This document shows positions 26,539 through 34,827 of a DNA stretch of 41,068 nt, piece by piece. The notes under the pieces are model-generated. The model worked only from the letters and a program-made list of their open reading frames with translations. It was not told the origin of the DNA and searched no databases. The translations under genes were made by a program, and so were the position numbers. Location: NCBI GenBank assembly GCA_963579025.1, contig CAUZFZ010000096.1:1-41068 (forward strand), given 5' to 3'. Each line of letters begins with the position of its first letter. Position 1 is the first letter of the stretch. Source of the stretch: CAUZFZ01 sp963579025. GTDB taxonomy: Bacteria > Planctomycetota > Planctomycetia > Planctomycetales > Planctomycetaceae.

Positions 26539-27909
26539 TCCCAATATCTCCACCAGCGGGCCGGACTGGTCCGCGCCTTTGAGGTTCAGATCCGGTTCGC
26601 CGAACTGCTCGCGTTTATCGCCGATGGCATGCAGGAGGGCGAGATAGAAGTTTGCGATCGTGCGGTGACCCGGAATTTGATCCGCATGTTGCTGGTACGC
26701 GGGATACTGCAGGAATCGTCCGGCGGTCTTGAGCCGGCCGCCAAGGTTTCCGACGAGCACCATGGGCCATTCGTTGCAGAAACCGTGATGCGCTTCGCCC
26801 GAATCGCTCATCCAGATAATGAGCGTGTTGTCGAGCATCGTGCCATCGCCTTCCGGGATGGCGTCGAGCCGCCTGGCCAGGTCCGCGACCCGCTGGGCGT
26901 GGAACTTGCGAATTGGAACGGAGAACTCGTCCGGACCGTTCATGTGGCCGATCGAGTGCCCGTCTTTCATGACTCCGAGTTCCTTCCACGTGTGATACGA
27001 ACCCACGCCGCACGCAGCGTCGATCGTTACCACATTCGTCAGCCGTGACGCCAAGGCCGCCGCCGCGATCGCGCACTGGGCCTCGAAACGCTCGGTTGTG
27101 ACCGTGCTGTTGAACTTGTCGATCGTGGGAACGTTGGCCTTCAAGCGGTGCTTGTTTGCCGCGACCTTTTGCTGCCGGGTCCGCATCTGCTCGAACGTGT
27201 CGAGGTAGATGTCCAGCTTCTCGCGATCCATCGCGGGCAATTCCTCGCGAACACGCTTAATGTCGGAGCGGCACCAGTCGAGCAACTTGTTTCTGGCGTT
27301 AAACGCTTTTCCCGCGTTCCCCTCCGCCACGCTGCCGAAGAGCGATGTGAAGGCGAGATCCGGCTGACAGACGATCGGCGTGGGGCGCTTGGGAGCACTG
27401 GCCGAGACGCTGTTGACGAACACGGCGCCGGCGCTTGGAGCAACCCCCAACCCCACGACCGGAATGATGCTCGGCTGGGCCGCCGCCAGCGCGTGATCAA
27501 TGGTCTGCCCCGCGGCCCCCTTGCGCCAGTGGAAGCAGCCGAGGCCACCGAAGCCCTTACCATGATCGCCGCCGCCGGAGACCTTGTGCGAGAGCTTCTG
27601 GATGATCCCCATACGCTCCTTGAAAGGCGCGAGCGGCGAGATCGCGTCCGGCAATTCCAAATCATTGAGGGAAAGATCGACCAGTTTTTCGGCCTTCCTG
27701 TTGTCGCCATCCACACCTCTCGGTTGGATGTGGCGCGGGTACAGGCCGTTGCTCTCCAGCATAAAGATGACGCGCGGCTTTGGTGCTTGACCTGCGGCCT
27801 GTGCCTCCAGCGAGCGCAGGAAAGGTTGCAGCACAACAGCGGCGGCACCAAGCGTGACGCCTTTCAGTACGGTTCGGCGGTCGAGGCTATTGGGAGTGAG
27901 CATGTTCAT
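26536..27909 (-). CDS. DUF1552 (HXXSHH) protein, Tat-exported
   Basis: This 457-residue DUF1552/HXXSHH protein has a Tat-like motif DRRTVLKGVTLGAAA at residues 10-24 and an early IFMLESNGLYPRHI. The histidine cluster near residue 316-321 reads HSIGHM, a diverged form of HxxSHH. The C-terminal half has a well-kept core (NTLIIWMSDSGEAHHGF, NFYLALLHAIGDKREQFGEP). AGGA lies about 9 bases before ATG 27909. It directly follows the solenoid-DUF1592 gene (48-bp gap taken up by a family B palindrome), repeating the DUF1592 to DUF1552 order seen at 24821-19555. Confidence 0.9.
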   Translation of the reverse strand: MNMLTPNSLDRRTVLKGVTLGAAAVVLQPFLRSLEAQAAGQAPKPRVIFMLESNGLYPRHIQPRGVDGDNRKAEKLVDLSLNDLELPDAISPLAPFKERMGIIQKLSHKVSGGGDHGKGFGGLGCFHWRKGAAGQTIDHALAAAQPSIIPVVGLGVAPSAGAVFVNSVSASAPKRPTPIVCQPDLAFTSLFGSVAEGNAGKAFNARNKLLDWCRSDIKRVREELPAMDREKLDIYLDTFEQMRTRQQKVAANKHRLKANVPTIDKFNSTVTTERFEAQCAIAAAALASRLTNVVTIDAACGVGSYHTWKELGVMKDGHSIGHMNGPDEFSVPIRKFHAQRVADLARRLDAIPEGDGTMLDNTLIIWMSDSGEAHHGFCNEWPMVLVGNLGGRLKTAGRFLQYPAYQQHADQIPGHRTIANFYLALLHAIGDKREQFGEPDLNLKGADQSGPLVEILG

Positions 27910-27927
27910 GTCGTGCTTCCTTTATAC

Positions 27928-27993
27928 GTAGGACGGGTCTCCAGGCCCGTCATCGGTTTACGGAATCTGGACGGGCCTGGAGACCCGTCCTAC
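27928..27993. repeat. Family B palindrome, copy 2 (perfect 24-bp arms)
   Basis: The arms 27928-27951 and 27970-27993 are perfect inverse copies and match the element at 11900-11971. The stop codon of the solenoid-cytochrome gene (27958-27960) lies in the loop, so its last 11 residues (VGRVSRPVQIP) are translated repeat. Confidence 0.92.
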
Positions 27994-30900
27994 ATCAGGC
28001 ACGGTTCGGTACAGGAAGGATTCCGAGGACAACAGCGAGACCAGCAGCGCCTTGAAGCTGCCGCCACCGTTTAGATACGCCTTTTCGGCTGCTTGCAAGC
28101 TAACCGCGTCGCCAGGCGTTTCGTTGCGGCCGAGGAAGTAACGGAATACGTGGCGGATGAAGATCTGTCGCACGCGGTCGGACTCGGCCAACCGGCGAAG
28201 CATTTCGGGAGCGTCGCGGACAGGACCATCAATCGCCGGGTCGCCGCTGAAAGCGATCCGGCCGGTCGTGTCGAGCGGGGCAGCGCGGTAGATCTTCTTG
28301 TCCCTGTTTTCGCTTTGCTCCATTGCTTCGAGGTCGAGTACCTCTTCCGCTTTCCTCAAGAAGCCGTAGTGATCGAGGTCCTCGAACGGAAGACCCAGTT
28401 CGTCCATCTTGTTGTGGCATTTCCAGCACTGGGCGTCGCGGGTCACCATCTGCCGCTGGCGCAAGGTGCGATGCGGGTCGTCGGGGATCATGGCCGCCGC
28501 GTCGATGGGCAGATCGGGCACCCGCCCGCCCAGCAGATGCTCACGTACCCATCGCCCTCGGCGGACGATGTCGTTGTGGAAATTCGTGGACCACGCCACC
28601 TGCCAGCTCGGCTGCATCAGGATGCCGATGCGGTCGCCTTGCCGCTCGCGACGGTGATCCAACGCCACTGGACTGAACTGGCGAAAGAGCGGGCTGTCCG
28701 CATAGCGAAGTCCGTCCAGCGTGTGGTTCGGGACAAACAGCTCGTGCGTTCGATACGACTCGGGCGTCGTCAGCAGTTGCTTGAGCACATCCCGGTCGCG
28801 GGACAGTATGCTCATGACCAGAACGTCCGTATCGCTGACGTGCCCCCGTGGATTGTAGTGGACGCCGCGACGCGTCTGGTGATCGGGCAACGGGTCTTTG
28901 AACACATCAGGAGCCCGGTGGTAGTCGAAGTACTCGCGGAAGAACCACAGCACTCGCGACTTTTCGATTCTGGGTTCGTCCAGGATTCGCTGCACGGTTT
29001 CGACGACTTCCTCTCGCGAAGTGAGCTTGCCCTCGGCGGCCGCCGCCAGAAGGCCGGGTTCGCGTTTTCGCGACAGCGACAGGCTGAGCGCCATCGCCGT
29101 CTCGCGAGGTGACAGCATGCGAACGCCCGGTCGCACTTGGGCGCCCATTCCGACCTCGAAGCGCAGGATCGCTTCCGGCACCATCAGCGGCGCCATGAGG
29201 ATCGTCTTTCCCGCAAGTGAAAAGTCGCCATCGCTGGCGACGTCTTCGTAGAGAGCGATCAGGCTTTCGATTTCCTTTTCGCTCGGCGGCCGTGCCACGG
29301 ACATCTTGAACTGCTGTTGAAGGGCTCGCTCCAACTCGCCGCGATTCGCTTTGACCTGCGGATGCAGCAGCGGTGCGAACACGCCGTTGCCGCGGACCCT
29401 CACGCCGCTCTTGAGATGTTCGCGCTCCTGGTCGGTCGCAGTTTGCGCCCGGCCCTCGTTCGGCCAGTGCGACTGTTTGGCTGCCTCGGGGTCTTTGACG
29501 ACGTTGACCAGTTGATGGTGACGAACCTGAGCCACAACGATTTGTTCGGCGTTGGACAGCAGCAAGCCGGACGCCCCTTCGTCGGGAGCGTAGAGTGCGG
29601 CGAAGTCCTTGAAGCCGGACTCCTGGATGAGGCCGAACGGCTGCTGCAGCCCGTGGACGTTGAACGCGGCGGCGGCCCAGGTGCTGTAGGCCGTCGGCGA
29701 GAGTCGCCACAACCGCGGCGGATGAGGCACGCCTGGCCCCCGCGGCCCACCGAACAGGATTGCGTTGGGGAGCCGATTGCCATCGATCGGCTTTTCCTTG
29801 ACGGCGTACCAGGCAGGCGACCCGGCGAGGGGCGCGTTGAGTTTCGCCGCAATCCACTGCACGACCCTGGCTGCATCGTCCGGCTTCGGTCGTGGCTCGG
29901 ACGGCGGTGGCATGTCGCCCGCGCGGAGCCGCTCGAAGATCGACGCATAGGCCACACGGCCGGCGATGTCGTCGTTCGCGAGCTTCTCCAGCACGAAGTC
30001 GCCTTCATCTGCGCCGTCGTCGTGGCAATCCGCGCAGTGCGAGGCGAAGAACGATCGCACGAACTTTTCATCGGCTGCAAGGTTGATCGTAGGATGGGTC
30101 TCTAGGCCCGTCCGTGCCGGCCGGTCGGCCCTGGAGAGCCGACCTACTTCAGGCATGACGATCATCGGATTGGCCAGCAGCACCTTTGCCGCCTCGTCCG
30201 AAAGCGTTTTGAAACCGACCACCGATACCACACTTTTGCGCTGCGCGAGCGCCTTCGCGGCGTCGACCGAGATCGCGATTAATCCGTCGAGGTAAAGCCA
30301 GTCGCCTTGATACCCGGCCAACGCCCTGGCCGCGCCGCTGGAGAGTGTCGTCAAACCGCCGAGCGATAAACGACCGCTGTGCCGCGCGAGCGCCTCGGCC
30401 GCGCCGTCCGACAGGTTCTTCAGGCTACCCAGCGAGAGCGTTCCGCCCTGATGTTCGGCCAGCGCCGCTGCCAGCTCGTCAGAGATCGCAATCAACCCGT
30501 TGAGCGAGAGATCGCCTCTGCGCTGCGCAAGCGCCCTGGCCGTTTCGACCGAGAGCGTCTTCACCGCAGGCAGATTGCCACGGAAGTTCCGCGATGATGC
30601 GAACGCGGCGGCGGCCCGTTCCGAGAGTGTCGGCAAAGCCGGAAGTTCGCCGCTCCATTTGGGCCACGACGCCAGCACGGTCGCGGCTTCGTCGGAGATC
30701 GTCGTCAGACTGCCAAAGTAAACGAGAGGCTTAGCGAGATGAGGATGTGCCTTGTGCTCCGCCAACGCCTTAAGTGTCTCATCGGAGATCGTCGTCAGGC
30801 CATTGAGATACAGATCGCCTTCGCGCCGACAGATGGCCCTCGCTGTATCCGGCGTGATTGTTGTCAGGCCGTTGAGATACAGGTTGTTTCGGTTCTGGGC

Positions 30901-31818
30901 ATTTTCGGTCAGTGCAACAGCCGCGTCATCGGAGAGTGTCGTCAGGCTGTTCAGCACCAGGTGGCCCCGAGCGTTCGCCAGCACTCTGGCGACTTTGGGC
31001 GAGAGCGTGGTGAGTGCGGGCAGATTGCCATTCAACTTCTGCCCCAGGACTTTGGCCGCTTCATCGGAGATCGTTGTCAGGCCATGCAACGTCAGCCCAT
31101 GCTCACGCTTCGCCAGTGCCTGGGCCACGTCGAGCGGGATAGTCTTGAATCCGGGCAGCCTGCCGTGCCAGTTATGCGGATGCATTCCCGCCAGCGCAGC
31201 AGCGGCCTCGATCGGGAGCGTTGTTAGTCCGTCGAGGAGAACCTCAAACGTCGGGCCTCCCCCCTTGCGCTGTGCGAGCGCCTTAGCCGCTTCGGACGAG
31301 AGCGTCGTCAGACCCTTGAGCGACAACCGGCCACCACGATGTTGCGCGAGCGCCGTAGCCGCCTCATCCGAGATTGAGGTCAATCCGCTAAGAAACACTT
31401 CGTCGTTGTGTCGGGCGAGCGCTTTGGCCGCCTCATCGGAGATCTTCGTCAGACCATCCAGATGCAGGTAGCCCTTGTGTTGTCCGAGCGCCTCGGCCGC
31501 TTCGTTCGAGAGGGACGTGAGCCCGTTGAGCGACAGCCAGCCATCGCGCTTCGCCAGTTCGCCGGCCGTTTCCGCCGAGAGCGAGGTCAGACCATCCAGC
31601 AGAATCCGGCCCGTCCTGTCCTGCGCCAGTTGTGTCGCATGCTCGACGGTCAGGTCCCTGATCTGGTTCGTCTCGTCAGCACGGCCAGTTGTGGCACCGA
31701 GCACGAGGAACCACACCAGCACGCCGCACCACCGAGGGACATTGCCGATTCGTCTGCGGATACCCTCGCTGACGCGTCGGGCCAGGGTGAATCGCGGGCG
31801 GGTGGTTGCGTCTCGCAT
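27958..31818 (-). CDS. LRR-like solenoid fused to DUF1592-type cytochrome module
   Basis: This is a 1286-residue protein. It has a Sec signal core (CGVLVWFLVLGATTG near 31-45). From about 73 to 550 there are 20 tandem units of about 20-30 residues with the pattern LTTISDEAAKALAQHKG followed by LxLxG, a leucine-rich-repeat-like solenoid. Next come a translated family B repeat (about 557-577), a PSCyt1-like part with CADCH at 595-599 and GDMPPPSEP, then DUF1592 (about 850-980), DUF1588 with CWKCH near 1131-1135 and DUF1585 (to the end, SLLSSESFLYR). ATG 31818 is chosen over 31833 because AGGGG lies 7 bases before it. The N-terminus holds TLARRVSEG (family C) and the C-terminus is family B. It probably pairs with DUF1552 downstream. 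Confidence 0.9.
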   Translation of the reverse strand: MRDATTRPRFTLARRVSEGIRRRIGNVPRWCGVLVWFLVLGATTGRADETNQIRDLTVEHATQLAQDRTGRILLDGLTSLSAETAGELAKRDGWLSLNGLTSLSNEAAEALGQHKGYLHLDGLTKISDEAAKALARHNDEVFLSGLTSISDEAATALAQHRGGRLSLKGLTTLSSEAAKALAQRKGGGPTFEVLLDGLTTLPIEAAAALAGMHPHNWHGRLPGFKTIPLDVAQALAKREHGLTLHGLTTISDEAAKVLGQKLNGNLPALTTLSPKVARVLANARGHLVLNSLTTLSDDAAVALTENAQNRNNLYLNGLTTITPDTARAICRREGDLYLNGLTTISDETLKALAEHKAHPHLAKPLVYFGSLTTISDEAATVLASWPKWSGELPALPTLSERAAAAFASSRNFRGNLPAVKTLSVETARALAQRRGDLSLNGLIAISDELAAALAEHQGGTLSLGSLKNLSDGAAEALARHSGRLSLGGLTTLSSGAARALAGYQGDWLYLDGLIAISVDAAKALAQRKSVVSVVGFKTLSDEAAKVLLANPMIVMPEVGRLSRADRPARTGLETHPTINLAADEKFVRSFFASHCADCHDDGADEGDFVLEKLANDDIAGRVAYASIFERLRAGDMPPPSEPRPKPDDAARVVQWIAAKLNAPLAGSPAWYAVKEKPIDGNRLPNAILFGGPRGPGVPHPPRLWRLSPTAYSTWAAAAFNVHGLQQPFGLIQESGFKDFAALYAPDEGASGLLLSNAEQIVVAQVRHHQLVNVVKDPEAAKQSHWPNEGRAQTATDQEREHLKSGVRVRGNGVFAPLLHPQVKANRGELERALQQQFKMSVARPPSEKEIESLIALYEDVASDGDFSLAGKTILMAPLMVPEAILRFEVGMGAQVRPGVRMLSPRETAMALSLSLSRKREPGLLAAAAEGKLTSREEVVETVQRILDEPRIEKSRVLWFFREYFDYHRAPDVFKDPLPDHQTRRGVHYNPRGHVSDTDVLVMSILSRDRDVLKQLLTTPESYRTHELFVPNHTLDGLRYADSPLFRQFSPVALDHRRERQGDRIGILMQPSWQVAWSTNFHNDIVRRGRWVREHLLGGRVPDLPIDAAAMIPDDPHRTLRQRQMVTRDAQCWKCHNKMDELGLPFEDLDHYGFLRKAEEVLDLEAMEQSENRDKKIYRAAPLDTTGRIAFSGDPAIDGPVRDAPEMLRRLAESDRVRQIFIRHVFRYFLGRNETPGDAVSLQAAEKAYLNGGGSFKALLVSLLSSESFLYRTVPDVGRVSRPVQIP
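30089..30147. repeat. Family B palindrome, copy 3, in frame within a gene
   Basis: The arms 30089-30112 and 30124-30147 match at 18 of 24 positions. They are translated as VGRLSRADRPARTGLETHPT, which joins the solenoid to the cytochrome-like module of the 1286-residue protein. The frame is the same as that used in the copy at 27928. Confidence 0.8.
31762..31790. repeat. Family C repeat arm translated as LARRVSEG
   Basis: ACCCTCGCTGACGCGTCGGG and the following bases lie in the N-terminal codons of the solenoid-cytochrome gene, before the hydrophobic signal core, and read TLARRVSEG. The phrase recurs in planctomycete proteins, as far as I know, because of this repeat. Confidence 0.65.
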
Positions 31819-31893
31819 CACGATCCCCTGCATCCTCTTAAACCATGAAGAAACGTCCTGGTGCGGCTAGCGCGTGTGCGATCCCACTTTGCC

Positions 31894-33297
31894 TTAGAGC
31901 AGTTCGCGAATCGGTTCGCCGAACGGCAGAAGGAATTGCGGCCGGCCGGCGAAGTCGGGGATGGTGGCGTCCTGGTCGATGCCCAGATGTTTGTAGACGG
32001 TGGCCCACAGGTCATTGGGCGTGAGAGGTCGGTCGCGCGGATGCTCGCCCCTGGCGTTCGTCGAACCGATCACCTGGCCATGCTCGATGCTTCCGCCACA
32101 GACCAGCACCGACATTGCCTGCGGCCAGTGCTCGCGGCCGAAACGCAGACCCTTATTACCGGTGTCGGCTCGGCTGATTCTGGGCGAACGACCGAACTCG
32201 CCAGTCACAACCAGCAGGACCTTCTGCGTCAGGCTCCGCTCGTGGAGGTCTTCGATCAGTGCGGTGACGGCTTTGTCGTAAATCGGGAAGCGGTGCACGG
32301 CGTCCTTCCACAGATCGCAGTTCGCGGCGTGGGAATCCCAGTTGTAGAAACCCAGCTTCGGATACTTAACCCCCGAGATGTACGGGTTCTCCATGACCAC
32401 CGTCACGAAACTGGAACCGGCTTCGACCAGCCGTCGAGCCATCAGTGCCCGCTGTCCCCAAGCGTGCATGCCGTAACGCTCACGCAGCGCCTGCGGTTCG
32501 CGCGACAGGTCAAACGCGTCGTGCATTCGAGGACTGGTCAGCAGCCCGAATGCTTTCTGGCTGAAGTTGTCCACCGCGTCCATCACGCCGCTGGCGTCGA
32601 CTTCGCTGCGTATCCGGTCGAGCCCGCTCAGCAGTGCTCGGCGATCGCCCAGACGCTCTTCCATGCCCTTGCCAAGGAACATGTTTCTGACCGCGAACTT
32701 TGGCGAACTCGGATCGTCCCCCACCGGGAAGTAGTTGTACTTCATGCCCAGATACGCGGCGCCCTGGGCATACGTGTCGACTTTGGACCGACCGCCGTTC
32801 GCCATCGTGACACAATTTGGTAAACCAACGTCAAACTTTTCGCGCATCCTGTTGACGATCGAAATGACCGATGGCGAGTCGTTGCGCGTCCCGGTGGGGG
32901 TATCGGGAATGCGGCCTGTCATGAACCGCTTGCTGCCGCCACCGTGATCGCTGAACTGATGCGCGATGCTGCGAATCAGCGTGAACTTGTCGGCGATCTT
33001 CGTGTGCCGTGGCAGAAGTTCGCAGACGTCGATACCCGGCACGTTAGTAGAAACCGGCGAGAACTGTCCGCGATAGTCTTCCGGAGCCTCCGGCTTCATA
33101 TCGTAGGTCTCCATATGCGGAGGACCTCCGGCCAGCCAGACAAAGATCACGGACGTATCCGGAGCCGCACTGACCTGACCGGCCGCGGCTCTCAGTCGCA
33201 TCACCTCGGCCAGACTCAGTCCGCTCATTCCCAGCGTACCCACCTTGAGAAACGACCGCCGCGAAGTCGGCCCGGGGCACACGTTTGAATTCTTCAT
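31894..33297 (-). CDS. DUF1501 protein, Tat-exported
   Basis: This 467-residue DUF1501 protein has a Tat motif SRRSFLKVGTLGMSGLS at residues 12-28, GGPPHMETYDMK at 57-68, and GEFGRSP near 365 followed by FGREHWP. It ends IPDFAGRPQFLLPFGEPIREL. Compared with the others it has an MK in place of PK in the first motif and GRSP in place of GRTP. The start ATG 33297 has only GGGAA as a possible ribosome site. It is followed after 75 bp by the solenoid-cytochrome gene, whose DUF1552 partner is one gene further on. Confidence 0.93.
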   Translation of the reverse strand: MKNSNVCPGPTSRRSFLKVGTLGMSGLSLAEVMRLRAAAGQVSAAPDTSVIFVWLAGGPPHMETYDMKPEAPEDYRGQFSPVSTNVPGIDVCELLPRHTKIADKFTLIRSIAHQFSDHGGGSKRFMTGRIPDTPTGTRNDSPSVISIVNRMREKFDVGLPNCVTMANGGRSKVDTYAQGAAYLGMKYNYFPVGDDPSSPKFAVRNMFLGKGMEERLGDRRALLSGLDRIRSEVDASGVMDAVDNFSQKAFGLLTSPRMHDAFDLSREPQALRERYGMHAWGQRALMARRLVEAGSSFVTVVMENPYISGVKYPKLGFYNWDSHAANCDLWKDAVHRFPIYDKAVTALIEDLHERSLTQKVLLVVTGEFGRSPRISRADTGNKGLRFGREHWPQAMSVLVCGGSIEHGQVIGSTNARGEHPRDRPLTPNDLWATVYKHLGIDQDATIPDFAGRPQFLLPFGEPIRELL

Positions 33298-33352
33298 TGG
33301 AATTCCCAGATCAGCAGGTAATCGGACTCACTGTCAGACCGCATCGAGCAGA

Positions 33353-33411
33353 TCGCGTCTCTAGCCCGACCTGCAAAACGATGAAAGAGACGGGCCTGGA
33401 GACGCGTCCTA
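33353..33411. repeat. Family B palindrome, copy 4, degenerate
   Basis: The right part (GACGGGCCTGGAGACGCGTC, 33389-33408) matches family B well, and the left part (TCGCGTCTCTAGCCCGAC) less so. The distal end gives the TAG stop (33409-33411) of the relic DUF1501 tail. Confidence 0.65.
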
Positions 33412-33567
33412 TGAAAACAACGGTTCAATCGTCTCGCTGCCTGCAACCAGTTGCGATAAATCATCGGGGACGCCCGGGTCGAGTCGCATCTGACCGACAT
33501 CGAACAGTGTATTCAAAATCGTGCCCTGCAGGTGTCGCGGGTTCTGGTGAATCCTGGGGTCACTTCG
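33409..33567 (-). pseudogene. Relic of a DUF1501 C-terminus
   Basis: About 52 codons read GTILNTLFDVGQMRLDPGV and end EPLFS. This matches the C-terminal part of the DUF1501 protein at 24979 (TTVLHTMFDAAELRIS, ending PISELF). Nothing of the remaining 400 codons is left. The fragment begins at the very end of the PQQ gene (stop at 33560) and its own stop lies in a family B repeat. Confidence 0.75.
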
Positions 33568-34813
33568 GGCCCTGAAGGCGATAAAGAGACGTGGCCGTGC
33601 GAACGAACAACGAATCACCAGCGGCGCCGGGACTGGCCATCAGTTGCTCACCCGTCAGCTTATTGACTGCCAGTTGTTTGAATTCGCGACCAGCTTCAAT
33701 CACCGTCGTGACCGACGATTCGTCGAACAGGTAGATGCGTCCTGCAGCGTGAATGGGCGATGCCGAGAACTTGCCGCCGATGCGTTCCTGCCACACGAGG
33801 TCGCCAGTCTTCGCTTCGAGGCACGTTGCCACGCCGTCTGAATTGATCAGGAGCAGCAGGTCACCTACCAGCAACGGTGACGGACGAGATGGCATCGTCT
33901 TGCTGTGCTTCCAGGCAATGTGGCTCGAGGTCACGTCGCCCTGCCCGCCAGGACGCACGGCCCACAATTCGGGGCGCAGGTAGTCGTTAATCATGAACAC
34001 CATCCCGTGACCGAACACCGGACGCGGTGCGATCGACCAGCCGCCGTACGTCACCTTCCACAGCTCTTTGCCGGTCGCGACGTGGTAACCCATCGTGGCT
34101 CGAGGTCCGACACTGATCAGCTGCCGCTGGCCTCCCGATTCAATCACGATGGGCGTCCCGTAACACTTGCGGAGATTCCGGTCGACAGCGCTGAAGTCGA
34201 CTGAGCGATCGGTCTTCCATGCTGTTTCGCCAGTGTTCTTGTTGAGCGCGACGACGTACTGCACATCGCGTCCATCGACGTGAAAGACGACCAGATCGTC
34301 GACGAGCATCGCCGAACTTCCGGCCCCTTCGTGATGGTCGCAATTCAAATCGCGGCGAGTCCAAAGAGTCTTCCCGGAATCCGTGTCGATGCAGGCCGTA
34401 CCGTACGTGCCGAAGTGGGCGTAAAACCGCCCCGCTTCGACGACCGATGTTGGCGAGGCATAGCTGTTCATCGACGCGATCGGCTCCGGCTTCTCGACAT
34501 CGAACACGTGCAGGTCGTGCACGATCTGACCGGTCTCGCGATTAACGCACACGACATACAGCTTGCGACCGTCAGTCGTACTTGTCGTCAACCAGATCTG
34601 GTTGTGCCAGATCACCGGTGAAGACCATCCGCGGTCGTGGATTGAAGTCTTCCACACCACGTTGTCTTCTGCGGTCCAGGTGAGCGGCAGTCCGGTCGAG
34701 TCCGAGAGCCCGTTGGCTTCCGGACCACGAAACTGAGGCCACGTTTCTCCCGCCCACAAAACTTGCGACATGAACAACAGCGCCACCGCACCACAACAGG
34801 TCCGCATTTTCAT
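33560..34813 (-). CDS. PQQ/BamB-like beta-propeller protein, exported
   Basis: This 417-residue protein has a Sec signal peptide (residues 1-21, ending VLWA) and one propeller. It opens with the common WPQFRGPEANGLSD, followed by NVVWKTSIHDRGWSSPVIW, TDSGKTLWTRRD, NKNTGETAWKTD, HVATGKELWKV, EAKTGDLVWQERIGG and VNKLTGEQLM, ending SLYRLQ. It is probably a scaffold or quinone-type binding protein, and no PQQ ligands can be confirmed by eye. AAGGA lies about 7 bases before ATG 34813. The start is 14 bp after the DUF1501 stop at 34828, so it is the last gene of a DUF1549-DUF1501-PQQ operon. Confidence 0.9.
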   Translation of the reverse strand: MKMRTCCGAVALLFMSQVLWAGETWPQFRGPEANGLSDSTGLPLTWTAEDNVVWKTSIHDRGWSSPVIWHNQIWLTTSTTDGRKLYVVCVNRETGQIVHDLHVFDVEKPEPIASMNSYASPTSVVEAGRFYAHFGTYGTACIDTDSGKTLWTRRDLNCDHHEGAGSSAMLVDDLVVFHVDGRDVQYVVALNKNTGETAWKTDRSVDFSAVDRNLRKCYGTPIVIESGGQRQLISVGPRATMGYHVATGKELWKVTYGGWSIAPRPVFGHGMVFMINDYLRPELWAVRPGGQGDVTSSHIAWKHSKTMPSRPSPLLVGDLLLLINSDGVATCLEAKTGDLVWQERIGGKFSASPIHAAGRIYLFDESSVTTVIEAGREFKQLAVNKLTGEQLMASPGAAGDSLFVRTATSLYRLQGPK

Positions 34814-34827
34814 TTCTATTCCTTCGA

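Noticed and set aside
30200..31600. Regular DNA repetition that could suggest a CRISPR array
   Set aside because: The period is variable (about 60-90 bases), units are not identical and the sequence is one open frame with a protein-level repeat pattern, so it encodes a solenoid.
28093..32823. Long plus-strand open frames (339 codons from 28093, 320 codons from 31861) and a 316-codon minus-strand frame at 28907-29857
   Set aside because: They overlap well-supported DUF1592 and DUF1501 coding regions. The protein families in the chosen frames are clear and these frames have none.
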